From Vairimorpha ceranae (lineage: Eukaryota > Microsporidia > Nosematidae), in contig NW_020169330.1 in NCBI RefSeq assembly GCF_000988165.1, positions 1-42,592 of the forward strand: a DNA stretch of 42,592 nucleotides. Reading direction: 5' to 3'. Shown in pieces: positions 9,884-19,951 of the stretch. The position numbers and the translations under genes were made by a program. The notes under the pieces were generated by a model, which was not told where the DNA came from, searched no databases, and saw only the letters and a list, made by a program, of their open reading frames with translations. Within the stretch, counting starts at the first letter, position 1, and the number at the start of each line of letters is the position of its first letter.

Positions 9884-10812
9884 TTATCTTATTATTGTTA
9901 AAACTTTACAATTTTATTAATTACTGCAATTCTTTTAAATTAAAAAACGGCTTTACGATACACTATTAAATCTAAATAACATAAAAAACAGGTAGTTGTT
10001 TAAGTAAATTAACTTATTAATCTTTTAGTATGTTGTGCTTTTTTAAAAAGCGCAAATTAAAACGTTTTTAGTTTTTTTTTGGGTCAATTTTGTTGAAAAA
10101 TGCAGTAAATTATTTAAAAGGTTTTTTAAAAAAGATTATAGATCAAAATTACTAAGTAAAGAACTTTTTTATTTTAGCTTCAACAGCATATCTAATACTA
10201 GTTTACAACTAGATACAACGTCATCGCCAGGATTAATGCAAATTATAACTTCATTTAGCGCTTCTACACATGTATAGCATTCATCAGTCATATATAGAAA
10301 ATGAAGCTTGTTGAAAAAAAGATCGTATGCTTTTATTGAATTTTTAATTGCCAAAATGCTTTTTTCATATTTAATTAAAAAATTTTGCATCGCTTTAAAT
10401 TCTTCTAATGTCATTAATACACCAGGATCAATAGCAAAAAACAGTATTTGTTCAATACTTAATCTCCCTTGTTTAAAAATAGAATTGCTTTCAACAACAC
10501 TATGAATTGTTTGCAAAAATGTTTTAAAGAAAACTTTAAGTTCTTCTGAATTTTCAGTTTTGTAATATAATTTTTTTTTTAAATTGTCAAAAGTTAATTG
10601 TATTTTTTCTTCTATAAATGCTTCCTTGTCTAGAATCTCTTTATTGTATTGTCTAATTTTATAAATTGAATCTATTGTACTCACTATATCAAAATTTTGT
10701 GTTGTTAATATAATATAGCATTTAGTATTATCTATCGGAGTTCCTAGCTTGGACATATTTATTATTCCAATTAAAAAAATAATAATAAAATCCATAATTT
10801 CAATAAGGGTAT
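9884..10812. repeat. Cassette duplication, block 2, copy A (diverged)
   Basis: Homologous to 15,839-16,735 in the same orientation. The non-coding part differs at roughly one base in ten over its first 150 bp, and the encoded secreted proteins differ at about half of their residues. The block is therefore far more diverged than block 1 next to it. Confidence 0.85.
10169..10795 (-). CDS. Secreted four-cysteine protein of unknown function, paralogue A
   Basis: The protein has 208 residues. The N-terminus MDFIIIFLIGIINMSKLG looks like a cleavable signal peptide, with no other membrane segment. The start at 10,795 is an ATG with CCC 11 nt upstream; the internal ATG (residue 14) would lose the signal. 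The body is helical and Lys/Glu-rich. The C-terminus holds four cysteines (173, 176, 186, 197) in the pattern MTD-x-CYTCVEALNEVI-x-C ... DDV-x-SSC, the part best shared with the paralogue at 16,098. The gene converges on the membrane gene at 8899. It is probably exported, into the spore wall, parasite surface or host, but which is not shown by the sequence. Confidence 0.85.
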   Translation of the reverse strand: MDFIIIFLIGIINMSKLGTPIDNTKCYIILTTQNFDIVSTIDSIYKIRQYNKEILDKEAFIEEKIQLTFDNLKKKLYYKTENSEELKVFFKTFLQTIHSVVESNSIFKQGRLSIEQILFFAIDPGVLMTLEEFKAMQNFLIKYEKSILAIKNSIKAYDLFFNKLHFLYMTDECYTCVEALNEVIICINPGDDVVSSCKLVLDMLLKLK

Positions 10813-11519
10813 AAATTACCTAAAATAATTTTTTAAAAATTTTTTTTTAAAATTATATCTAAAAGTAATAAGATTAAAGTAAACTTCAATATTTTACAAC
10901 AAAATGTTATTCTTATGTATTTTTTGAAAGTTTTAAATTAAATTATTTGATCGTAAAGTGTGTCATTGCAGCATGCTTACTAACAGTAGAAAATTGTTAA
11001 TTTTATAATTGTCATCACAAAATTTGATTAAAAACTGTAACATTTATTTTAAATCAATAACGCAATACGCAAATATGACTTAAAGTTTTATTTTAAAACG
11101 AGATAATACAGGTAGCTTGTAATAAGAAACACATAAAAGAAAAATTAATCATTTTATTGATAGCTGATAATTTTGAAATTAGTTTTCATTGGATGAGTTT
11201 TTTTAAATTAAAATATTTTTTGATTAAAACACAAATATAGATTTCAAAGCTGCTTTAAACTAAAGATATAGTATGTTGCTTTTGACACTTTGCATTATAA
11301 AATTTTTGACATATTATTACACCAAAGTACACATTTCATTAAAATATGATTTTAAGCGGCAGATGTAGCCTTAAAAATTATTTTACAATTTAATTAAAAA
11401 ATTTTTGTTTAATTCAAAATCAAATGAAATTAAAATATTTAAAATTTTTAGATAAAATTTTGATTAAAATAAGAACAATCATTAAAAAAATAATAATTTA
11501 ATGAGTTATATTTGGGACT
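10813..11519. other. Intergenic, nothing recognised
   Basis: AT-rich sequence downstream of the diverged cassette block. No start signal with an open frame, no transposase motif and no strong hairpin is visible. Confidence 0.55.
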
Positions 11520-12870
11520 TTAAATTTCTTCATTACATAGATTTACGATACAAATGCCAAGGTTGGCCTTTATGACCCTTAGCAAACCTATAACTATTAG
11601 CTTTACTCCCACAATGCATTTAGTTTCAACAGTTGTTTTTGAAGATAATGCATTATCAGCTCTGACCACCTTTTTCCTCTATAACATCTTTCTCAACATA
11701 TTCTCGTCCTTGTTAAAAAGGTTGACCTGCGCTCTTTTTAGTACAATAAACTGCATTCCTACTTTTAAATATCTTAAATTTAAGTTTTTTTATGACCTTT
11801 GTCATAACATTCGTTTTATTTAAATAATTTTAAATATATATTTTGGTATATTTGTTATAAATTAATTTAAGCGTATAATAAAAATAATTTTTAAAGGAAG
11901 TGATGAAAAAGAAAATACAAAGAAACATAAATAATAAAACGATTGAATATTATAATAAACGTACTTTAAATTATTTTTAAAGATGAGACTATATCCATAG
12001 TACATATAAAGTTTTCTATTGAACGGATCCATAGATAGTAAAAACAAGAGAGGTGACAAGAAATCTCATTGTAGTATTCCTTAATTTTGTTTTCGATCTT
12101 AATTTTATCTCGAAATACCACTATTTTATTGTAAGCAATAAAAACGTATTTGAGATTAAGAGAAGTTTAATTTGGTTAGGAATGTTAATAGACAGTCATT
12201 TTCTACAAATTTTTAACCTTTTAAGATTATTTGCGCAATTTTGGCTTTCTAATAAGTTCACTGAGACTTTGTACTTGTTCTCCCGTTTTAGATGGTTCTT
12301 TGGTAGTAGTCATCTAGTTTTACAATTGGTTGTAATACGTTTTCCTGTGCTTTTTGTAAGTTTGTAGATATTCAAAATACAGCAATTTATGTTAAAGTAC
12401 CAACCGCTTGTGAGAGTATTCCTTGATTTTAGGGACATAGTCCCCTTATAGAACCAAGCCCTAAGTTCTTTTTAATCCAAACATATTTTTTTAAAAATTT
12501 TGTGTAAAACAGATGTAGAGAATCACACTTCATAACAAAGAAATTAAAGATAAAATCACTATCTACTGCTTTCTAGTTTAACATCTATTTTATTATTTTA
12601 AAAATTCTTCAAAGGTTGGAAAAGTGATCTATTCTTAAATATCGAGGAGGTATTTTAAAAAAATTAACTAAAGCTATTGCAGTCTTCAATTTGTTCTTTC
12701 ATATTCCACATAGTTAATCCAAATAAACAAGTTTCTTTTTTGTACACATTGTGCGTAACCAACTTCTTTGATATACCTTCAAATTTTCTATTAATTTTTT
12801 TTATATAGCTCAATCTTTTTAATTTTTCTCGACCATAATCTCTGCGTCGGTCTGCTGCCGCCGGCTAGAT
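11520..12870 (-). pseudogene. Non-LTR retrotransposon reverse transcriptase remnant
   Basis: Read on the minus strand, family blocks appear in order across several frames. First is a 55-codon open stretch at about 12,857-12,689 (REKLKRLSYIKKINRKFEG ... LTMWNMKEQIEDC). Near 12,400 comes NINCCILNIYKLTKSTGKRI, which matches the RT block of the form RPI-x-C ... YKL. Near 12,085-12,025 comes GILQ, a stop, then DFLSPLLFLLSMDPFNRKL, the block usually written GILQGDSLSPLLF. A further coding-like stretch with one stop runs to about 11,530. The pattern fits R4/Dong-like or related site-specific LINEs. Plus-strand frames at 11,554-11,823 and 12,053-12,367 are shadows. Confidence 0.7.
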
Positions 12871-12880
12871 TAAACAAGTA

Positions 12881-14240
12881 GTGGCCATAAAAAAAGCAAT
12901 CTTTCCAAAACCATGTAATGCTTTTATTAAGACAATATTAACTTACAAATTATATAATTTACAAAATATATAAACGTTTTTTATTAAATCTAGTGAAGAA
13001 AAGTTTGTAAGTATATAATAATTTAAAATTAATTAAAAATGCCGGTCAAAAAAATCGCAATTTTTGATTTGGAAGAAATATTTTTAATCGTAATTTTAAA
13101 AAACAAATTAAAATTTTAACCCATTGCAAAAAGCTTTCTCTTGAAGAAAAGGTCGAAATTAAAGTATGTTTAAAAAAAGCAATGAAAAATCAGAAATTTC
13201 TAAAGAATATGGAGTACACCTTTCAACCATCACACGATTTGAAGTAAAACTAAAAAACAGAAATTTGTAAAAAAAAGATCGGATCAAGTTGGCCCAATAT
13301 TATTTAAAGAATGATTTAAAATTTCTGAAGATCCTAAACTTAGTAACACAAAATTTGCTAAGGATAAAAAAATAAAACATGGAAAAACAATATCCGCAAG
13401 GACTATGAGAAGAAAACCATGTGAAATAGGGCTTTTTGGTCGGGTTTCTTGTAAAAAACCTCAATTTTAAAAAAAAAATATTAAGTCAAGATTGGAGTAG
13501 GCTGCAAAACATTCTTCTTGGTCGGATGAGAAATGGTCCAGTATAATTTGAAGTGATGAATCTAAATAAATCTTTATGGATCTGATGGTAGAGAAATGTA
13601 CGAAGGAAAATAAATCTTACCTCAACTGTTTAGTATTGGGAAGATAATATCATGTATGGGCCTGTTTTTCAGAAGTGTGGTCGGGAATAAACATAAAATT
13701 AAGAAGATAATAAATTCAAGAGAGTATGCAAGAATTTTAGACACAAATTTAACATGTACAGATAAAAACTTAAATAAAAAAATTATATTTTTAACAGAAT
13801 AACGACTCTAGGCATAAAAGCAAGTTTATGATAAAATTTTAATAGATAGAAATATAACACTATGATTTGGCTGCACAATCACCTGACTTGAATTTTATCG
13901 AAAATTTATGGTTAATTGTTAAGATAAATGTTTCTTAAAAAGAACCAAAAAATAATTACAACCATAGATATTTACTATTAAAAAATGGAATAAAACTGAT
14001 AAAGAAACATGTAAAAGAGTAGTTCAAGACATGAACAGTCGTTGTAGAACTGTAATTGATTCAGAATTGGGTCATACTAGTATTTAAATATTTATTGCTT
14101 TTATAAAAAAGTTATTTAAGGCATTTTTATAATGCAAATTTTAAACTTAACTTAATATATAGATCTTAAAATATAAGTAAAATTAATTTCATGCCATCTA
14201 AAAAAGCTTTATTAATTAAAATTGCGTTTTTGATGGCCAC
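12881..14240 (+). mobile_element. Tc1/mariner-type transposon, decayed
   Basis: The element begins gtggccataaaaaaagcaat and ends with the reverse complement of gtggccatcaaaaacgcaat. Both ends are flanked by TA (12,879-12,880 and 14,241-14,242), the target duplication of this superfamily. The length of 1.36 kb is normal for Tc1 elements. The inverted repeats are short, about 20 bp or slightly more. A decayed Tc1 transposase lies inside on the plus strand. It sits between the two cassettes, close to cassette B. Confidence 0.88.
13118..14087 (+). pseudogene. Tc1-like transposase remnant
   Basis: Blocks across frames follow the Tc1 order. A helix-turn-helix part is KLSLEEKVEI, then EISKEYGVHLSTITRF at about 13,120-13,245. 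The first catalytic block is W-x-SDESK, then GSDGREMY near 13,545-13,605. Next are INSREYARILDTNL near 13,710-13,752, NDSRHKSKFMIKF near 13,801 (second acidic region) and YDLAAQSPDLNFIENLW near 13,861-13,912 (third acidic region). The C-terminal RVVQDMNSRCRTVIDSELG runs to a stop at 14,087. Many stops and frame changes show it is dead. Confidence 0.88.
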
Positions 14241-14242
14241 TA

Positions 14243-14563
14243 TTGCATTTTACACATCTATAGAATTGAACGATAATCTAAAACATTAAAAAATCTACAC
14301 CAAATACAAAGTATTATAATATCTTTGTTCTATTCGCTAAGATGTGCTATTGACAAAAATATGCACTTAGAAGCGTATTAGCAAAATTTTAAATTTATTG
14401 CTCAAAGAACAATAACTTTTACCTTTTTGAAATTTAAAATCCTGTTCACCTAATCACTATGACCACAAAATTTTTACAGTGGTTTTTATAAACGCAATTA
14501 AGATTGAAGTGACTTGATTTAGAGTGTGTGCAAGAAAACCAAGATGACGCAAATGATTTTAAA
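14243..14563. other. Spacer between the Tc1 element and cassette B
   Basis: AT-rich sequence with no gene. It does not match the sequence upstream of cassette A, so the duplicated block begins close to 14,564 (perhaps 14,551, where aaatgatt is also shared). Confidence 0.6.
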
Positions 14564-15838
14564 AACCATGTGAACAATTATCATTTCTCGTTGTAAATAT
14601 TAATATCATGTCAAAGTTTAAGTAATAGACCAGTATGCGCGATTTTTAATAAATCTACCTATCCTTTAGCACTTATGCGAATTTTTAAAATAACAGCAAA
14701 AATAATTCCTGCGTCATTATTATTGACTATTTTAAAAAATTTTTATTTTTCAATACAGAAGAGACTTTTAAAAAAAATGTTTGAGTAAATGAAACTCTCT
14801 AAGCATTTATTGTTTAACTGTATAAAGGAAGTAACATTTAAAGTGTTTTTGAATATAGATTTAACATGCTAAAAAGTTTATTTCATAGTAATTCTTAGAC
14901 TATAATCACAAAAAATTAAATAGATAAGCTTAACATTTACAAAAGATTTTTAATAAATTTAAAAGCTGTTCTAAAAAATATAAGAATTATTTTTCTTGCA
15001 CCGTTAAATATCTTACTTTATAAAATATGCAATTTATCAAATTTAGTCCTCCCCTTATTTTAATAGGCTGCTGTACTATAATCTACCCCATATGATTTCT
15101 AAAGATATTATTTGCTTTCTTTTTAAGATATTTCTACTTCTAACTATATTTATTTTAATTATATTATTAATTATAAATTTAGTCAGTACATTCAACTACC
15201 GTAAATCATTATCTTATCCAATAGTGTCTCTAAATTCTGATTACGTTGGTCCAACGAATATTTCTAAACAAATAGATACACTAAAATCTTTTAATCCATG
15301 TCTTAATGATTTACACACAAGGCTTCTTTGTCTGTCAAGGTATATAGTAACTAGAGATAATAAGCTTTATATGAGTAAAGTAGTTAATAGTGAAACACAA
15401 CTTAATATTCTTAAAGAGAATAATGAAAGTGTTATTTTAGTTCAACAATCTCTTACTGAATCTATAATTCCACCTGAATCATTAAATTTTATAGATTACT
15501 TTTCTAAATTTGATTTTTCCGTTATAGATAATCAATATTTTATAAAACTTACAGAACTTGAAAAGTGTATTATTAAAAATAATAGAGATCGTATATTACA
15601 ATGTATAACAAATTCTGAATTTTTTATGGATAAAGAATTGATTAATAATTTAACTTTCAAGTACTTTGAAGTATTTGGGGATACAAACATGCGAATTTCT
15701 TCGTTAGATCTAATTTTTGCTAGATTCGTAATATATTTTTTAATTAAATAATTTAAATTTTAAAAAATGTTTTATGATTTTTAAATTTTATATTTATTTT
15801 TAAAAATTTACAATACATTGATTTTTAAATATTAATGT
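14564..15838. repeat. Cassette duplication, block 1, copy B
   Basis: Direct repeat of 8373-9645. Differences from copy A cluster in the first 140 bp, including the left arm of the palindrome. The remaining 1.1 kb differ at a single base near 15,783. Confidence 0.95.
15092..15751 (+). CDS. Membrane-anchored protein of unknown function, duplicate B
   Basis: The 219-residue product is identical to that of 8899-9558, and the nucleotide sequence of gene, promoter and CCCC signal (15,086-15,089) appears identical as well. It has one N-terminal transmembrane anchor and five cysteines. With no synonymous difference visible over 660 bp, the copies are either very recent or kept identical by conversion. 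The diverged neighbouring block favours conversion. It converges on the secreted gene at 16,098, as copy A does on 10,169. Confidence 0.88.
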   Translation: MISKDIICFLFKIFLLLTIFILIILLIINLVSTFNYRKSLSYPIVSLNSDYVGPTNISKQIDTLKSFNPCLNDLHTRLLCLSRYIVTRDNKLYMSKVVNSETQLNILKENNESVILVQQSLTESIIPPESLNFIDYFSKFDFSVIDNQYFIKLTELEKCIIKNNRDRILQCITNSEFFMDKELINNLTFKYFEVFGDTNMRISSLDLIFARFVIYFLIK

Positions 15839-16735
15839 ATATCTTATAATTGTTAAAACTTTATAATTTTATTAATTACTGCAATTCTTTTAAATTAAAA
15901 AATGGCTTTATGATACACTATTAAATCCAAATAACATAAAAAACAGATAATGGTTAAAGTAAATTAACTTATTAATCATTTAGTGTGTTAGAACTCTTTT
16001 AAAACGCAATTTAAAACGCTTTTGCACCTTTTTTGGCATATTTAAATCAAAGAGTTGTATATTAAAATAAATAAATTAATTTTTTTCTATTTTAATTTTA
16101 AGGCTTATTTAATACAAAATCACAACTAGATAAAACGTCATCGTCAGGGCCAACACAATTTATGACTTCATTTAATGCTTCTACACATGTATAACATGCA
16201 TCTGTCATAGATAAAAAAGAAAGAGTGCCTATAAAATTATCAAATACTTTTATTAATTTCTTAATTTGACCAATTTTCTTTTTATAGTTTCTCAAAAAAA
16301 ATTTCATTTCATTAAATTCTTCTCTTGATACAAATAAAAAGTTTCTAGAAACAACAAATTGCAATTTTGTAATATTCAAGTCTTCTTGTTTGAAAATTGA
16401 ATCGTTTTTAACAACGTTATGGATTTCTGTTGTAATTGTTTTAAAAAAAGCTTGTATCCCTTCTAAATTTTTAGCTTTACTGTATAATTCTTTTTTTAAA
16501 TTGTCATAAGATAATTGTAATTTTTCTTCTATCAATGCTTCATTGTTTAGTATTGTCGTATTGTATTGTTTAATGTTATTAATATGATCTTGTAAATTTT
16601 TCGTTTTAAAAGAATTTTCAAATGAAAGCATCGCAAATGTTGTATTTTCGTATAAATCTAAAAAGGTGTCTAATTCAGACATATTTATAGCTTTAAGCAA
16701 GAAAACAACAAGATTCATGGTCTCAAATGGGGTTA
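15839..16735. repeat. Cassette duplication, block 2, copy B (diverged)
   Basis: Homologous to 9884-10,812, including the gene on the minus strand and its 3' flank. Divergence is clear by eye, in contrast to block 1. Confidence 0.85.
16098..16718 (-). CDS. Secreted four-cysteine protein of unknown function, paralogue B
   Basis: The protein has 206 residues and starts at the ATG at 16,718; CCCC lies about 10 nt upstream. The N-terminus MNLVVFLLKAINMSELD is a likely signal peptide. It aligns with the protein at 10,169 along its length: NIKQYN with KIRQYN, ALIEEKLQL with AFIEEKIQL, DNLKKELY with DNLKKKLY, DSIFKQ with NSIFKQ. All four C-terminal cysteines are kept (175, 178, 188, 199). The middle and N-terminal thirds are much less alike than the C-terminal motif. 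The C-terminus is shorter by a few residues. The function is unknown. Confidence 0.85.
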   Translation of the reverse strand: MNLVVFLLKAINMSELDTFLDLYENTTFAMLSFENSFKTKNLQDHINNIKQYNTTILNNEALIEEKLQLSYDNLKKELYSKAKNLEGIQAFFKTITTEIHNVVKNDSIFKQEDLNITKLQFVVSRNFLFVSREEFNEMKFFLRNYKKKIGQIKKLIKVFDNFIGTLSFLSMTDACYTCVEALNEVINCVGPDDDVLSSCDFVLNKP

Positions 16736-18817
16736 TTCATTATCTAAATTTATTTATATTTACACTTTTTTTAGAAAATTTTGACTTTAATTATAAGTTT
16801 TTTGTCAAAAAGAAGCCGCTTTAAATTTTATTTTATAACAAAGTATTGATCTTAGTATTTTTTTTATAGTTTTAATTTAATAACTTTTTGTTTAGACTGA
16901 TTTATTCTGATTTTTTGCTATCAGAAAAAAGTAGAAATTTTAAATTGTCACTGCTAATATTAAATTAATAATGGTTTTTGCACGCACAACCAATAACATA
17001 TAAGAAAGAATGAAACTGTCTTCTTTTTTATTCATCCTGCGATACTATTGGTGTTAGGATGATACATCAAACATAAGTACTATTTATTAATGAAAAATAA
17101 GGAGGAAAAATTGTTTAAGAAAGGTTTCATTAATAAATATAGTTTTCACTAAAAAGCATTCTTTCACACATCTCAGTCTATACAATGTTTTTATCCGAAA
17201 CAAACATTGTTCCGACCTAGGTTCCATCAAATAGTAACACATATTTATTAAAAAACACAAACAAAAAGGACTTAGTTTGTCGAAATTTAAACAATTTATT
17301 TTGTTTTTTATTCTTGTTTAAAGTATCCTCTAAATGCAAAATCACTATTTATAAATAAGCTAAAACGTGATTATCATGTGATCTTCTGTATAAAGCAGTT
17401 GGGGGTAAGAGCAGATATTTAATCTAATATTTGATCCCTTATTTTATCTTAAAGCTGACGTGCTTATGTCCACAACATAGTTGTTGTATACATGGCTTAT
17501 AATTTTGGCATTATTCGTACGTGAGCTTTTAATATTGTAAAATAAATTACAAAGTTGTTTTAAATTTTAAAAATGGTGAACTGCCTTTAAAAATTTGCAT
17601 TAATAGGTTTCTGACCATTTTTTAATTAGAAACGCGCGTTTTATTAAAAAATGATGTCAGATCCGACAAACTCCTCTCAATGGTTTAGTTCGGAGTTTAT
17701 GTTCTTGATAAAAAATTTTTATTTATACTTTTAGTGAAACAACCGTTTCACTGCTGATAGATGGTTAGCTTTAAGTCTCAATTTACAATAAGTAACAAAT
17801 GTGAACAAGAGATGAAACTTTTACGTATATTCCACTCTAGATTTTGACTTACGACAAATGTATTTTAAATAGTTAATATGGCCTTTAAAATTTTAATTAC
17901 AGTTTAATTAGAAAAATTTGTATAATATAAATATTCATGTAAATTATAAATGGTTAAGATTTAATGGTAGGTAAATTCACATGAAAAATAAATTTTTTGT
18001 TTAAATTCAATAAAATTTTAATAATTTACAATTTTTTATACTTTAGTAAATGAAAAAAGATAAAAATATTTTAAAACATATTTACATGGTTTTTTGCTCT
18101 AAGGCATACAAAATCATAAGATTCGTGTGAAAAATTTTATTTAAACTGAAATACATTTTTTAAGGCTCTACAAGGAACTAGACTTTAAATCTTTTCAAAG
18201 TTTACCAAATAAACTATATTGTTTTTAACAAAATAAAATTTTATATTTTAAAATTTTTAAATGCTTAAAATCTTTAGAATGTATTTAAATCGTGCATAAT
18301 TAAATATAGTATTTAATTATTGTAGAACAACATGAGAATTTATAAAAAAATAGCATATAAGTAATTTTATAAAAAACTTTTACAAATTTTGTAAGAAATG
18401 CACTCAATTTATATTCAAAATTTACTATAACAGCTTGTGTGTTAGTGGATTGAAAATAAAGATTTATGTAATGTTCCAACTACATCAGGCAGATTGTTTG
18501 GATGATCATTGCATTACATTTTGTGTAAACAAGCTATTAAATCGACTTTATATTACTTTTTTATAATTGCACATCTTAGTCATTCTTTCATTTCCTTCAT
18601 TTGTTTGTTTAAATTAATTTAAAAACCAAAAAAGCGATTTATTGCTTGATCAAGTAATCGAAGATGAAAATAATAAACAGGTACATAATTCTATACCATA
18701 TTATTCAATTGCAATTTACGACAATTTATATTTTAAAATATACTAAAAACAAATTTATTTAAAATTCATTATGTAGACAAATATAATGTTGCTTTATTTA
18801 CGGTCCAAAAAACTTTG
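16736..18817. other. 2.1-kb gene-free boundary region
   Basis: No credible gene is visible. Composition is uneven: 17,020-17,560, 17,640-17,700 and 18,430-18,560 are less AT-rich and may be old repeat debris, but no transposase or RT motif could be read. A 15-bp hairpin is at 17,081-17,139. The region separates the repeat-rich left part from the gene-dense right part. Confidence 0.55.
17081..17139. repeat. Perfect 15-bp inverted repeat
   Basis: tatttattaatgaaa at 17,081-17,095 pairs exactly with tttcattaataaata at 17,125-17,139, with a 29-base loop. It could be the ends of a tiny MITE or a chance AT-rich hairpin. Confidence 0.7.
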
Positions 18818-19951
18818 TCATATATTCATTTTTTTACCAGTAATCATTTCTGCTAATAAATTCCCATAAATATAAATCAAAAAATCCAAGGTACTAAAAT
18901 AACCCGAATAAAATTCTTTTGCTATAAAAATTTTGTCTTCGTGTATGCATGCCAGTAATTTATTTTTACTTAAACATTCTATAACTGTTTTGTACCACAC
19001 TGTATCTTCACTTGCACTCTTAAAAAATAAATATTCTTTTCCATCAACTTCTTCGTGTAAATTTAAGCAAGGCTTCGTATTTTTTTTACTTAGAAAATAC
19101 CGTAAAAATTTTATGATAACATTAATATCACTATCTAAGTATTTAAAATTACTTATTAAAGATTCCTCCCCTACTAAATTGCATTTATAGTTTGGATCTA
19201 ATAATTTAAATATGCTATTACAGATAGGTGTACCAATGTAACACACATCATCTATAAAATTTTGAATAATAATTTCTGATTGTTTTACTTCATAAAAAAA
19301 ATTATAAACAAACATTGAAATAAAGCATGGTGTATACTTTTTTAGTAAAAGCTTAAGAGGAATGTTTGATGTTATTTGTATGCAAGATAAAAAATTTGTA
19401 AGTGTGTTTTTAACATTACAAACAATTACATTATTAAAGCTATTATTAAATAAAACATCAAAAACTAAAAATTTCTCTTTTTCGCCTCTAAAAAGGGAAA
19501 AATCTTCAGTTGCAGGTTGTTTGTTGAGTAAAAAAGTATTTTTACTATTTTCAGCTATTATGCTAGAATCTTCTTTATTGGTAAGTGTCTTAAAATTTTG
19601 TTGTAAATTGATTTTGTCAAATTTATAACTTTCTACTTTTTCGTCTTCTTTACACAAAAACTGGTTATTAACATCATCTACTTTCTCTACAGCATTCAAA
19701 ATAGCCGTTTGATTCTCTTTGCAAATTTTTTCTAATTTTGGTAAACAATCATTTATACATCCCTCAGAATTATTATCTAAATTATTTTCTATATCACTCG
19801 ACATATTAATATTACTCAAATCATCAAATATTGAATTATTTGGTTTTTTATAATAATTTCTTCTACTATTGTCTACAAAATAGCCAAGCAAAAAGCATAT
19901 TAATATAACTAAAACAATTAAAATTATCTTGCTTGCATTTAATTGTACCAT
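18818..19951 (-). CDS. Type II membrane protein, cysteine-rich, unknown function
   Basis: The protein has 377 residues. Residues about 8-27 (ILIVLVILICFLLGYFV region) form one transmembrane anchor, followed by an Asn-rich linker and a long domain with about a dozen cysteines, presumably lumenal or extracellular. The C-terminal segment (VIECLSKNKLLACI, then EFYSGYFSTLDFLIYIYGN) resembles that of the identical pair at 8899/15,092 and, more weakly, 3084-3749, suggesting one rapidly evolving family. The start at 19,951 has only a weak signal (tccttATG, one base short of the usual CCCTT). It marks the edge of the gene-dense part. Confidence 0.82.
   Translation of the reverse strand: MVQLNASKIILIVLVILICFLLGYFVDNSRRNYYKKPNNSIFDDLSNINMSSDIENNLDNNSEGCINDCLPKLEKICKENQTAILNAVEKVDDVNNQFLCKEDEKVESYKFDKINLQQNFKTLTNKEDSSIIAENSKNTFLLNKQPATEDFSLFRGEKEKFLVFDVLFNNSFNNVIVCNVKNTLTNFLSCIQITSNIPLKLLLKKYTPCFISMFVYNFFYEVKQSEIIIQNFIDDVCYIGTPICNSIFKLLDPNYKCNLVGEESLISNFKYLDSDINVIIKFLRYFLSKKNTKPCLNLHEEVDGKEYLFFKSASEDTVWYKTVIECLSKNKLLACIHEDKIFIAKEFYSGYFSTLDFLIYIYGNLLAEMITGKKMNI

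Noticed and set aside
11554..12367. Plus-strand frames of 89 and 104 codons
   Set aside because: They are opposite a decayed reverse transcriptase whose blocks read on the minus strand.
1..18817. Subtelomeric origin of the repeat-rich part
   Set aside because: No telomere repeat or rDNA is visible in the window, so location near an end is not supported.
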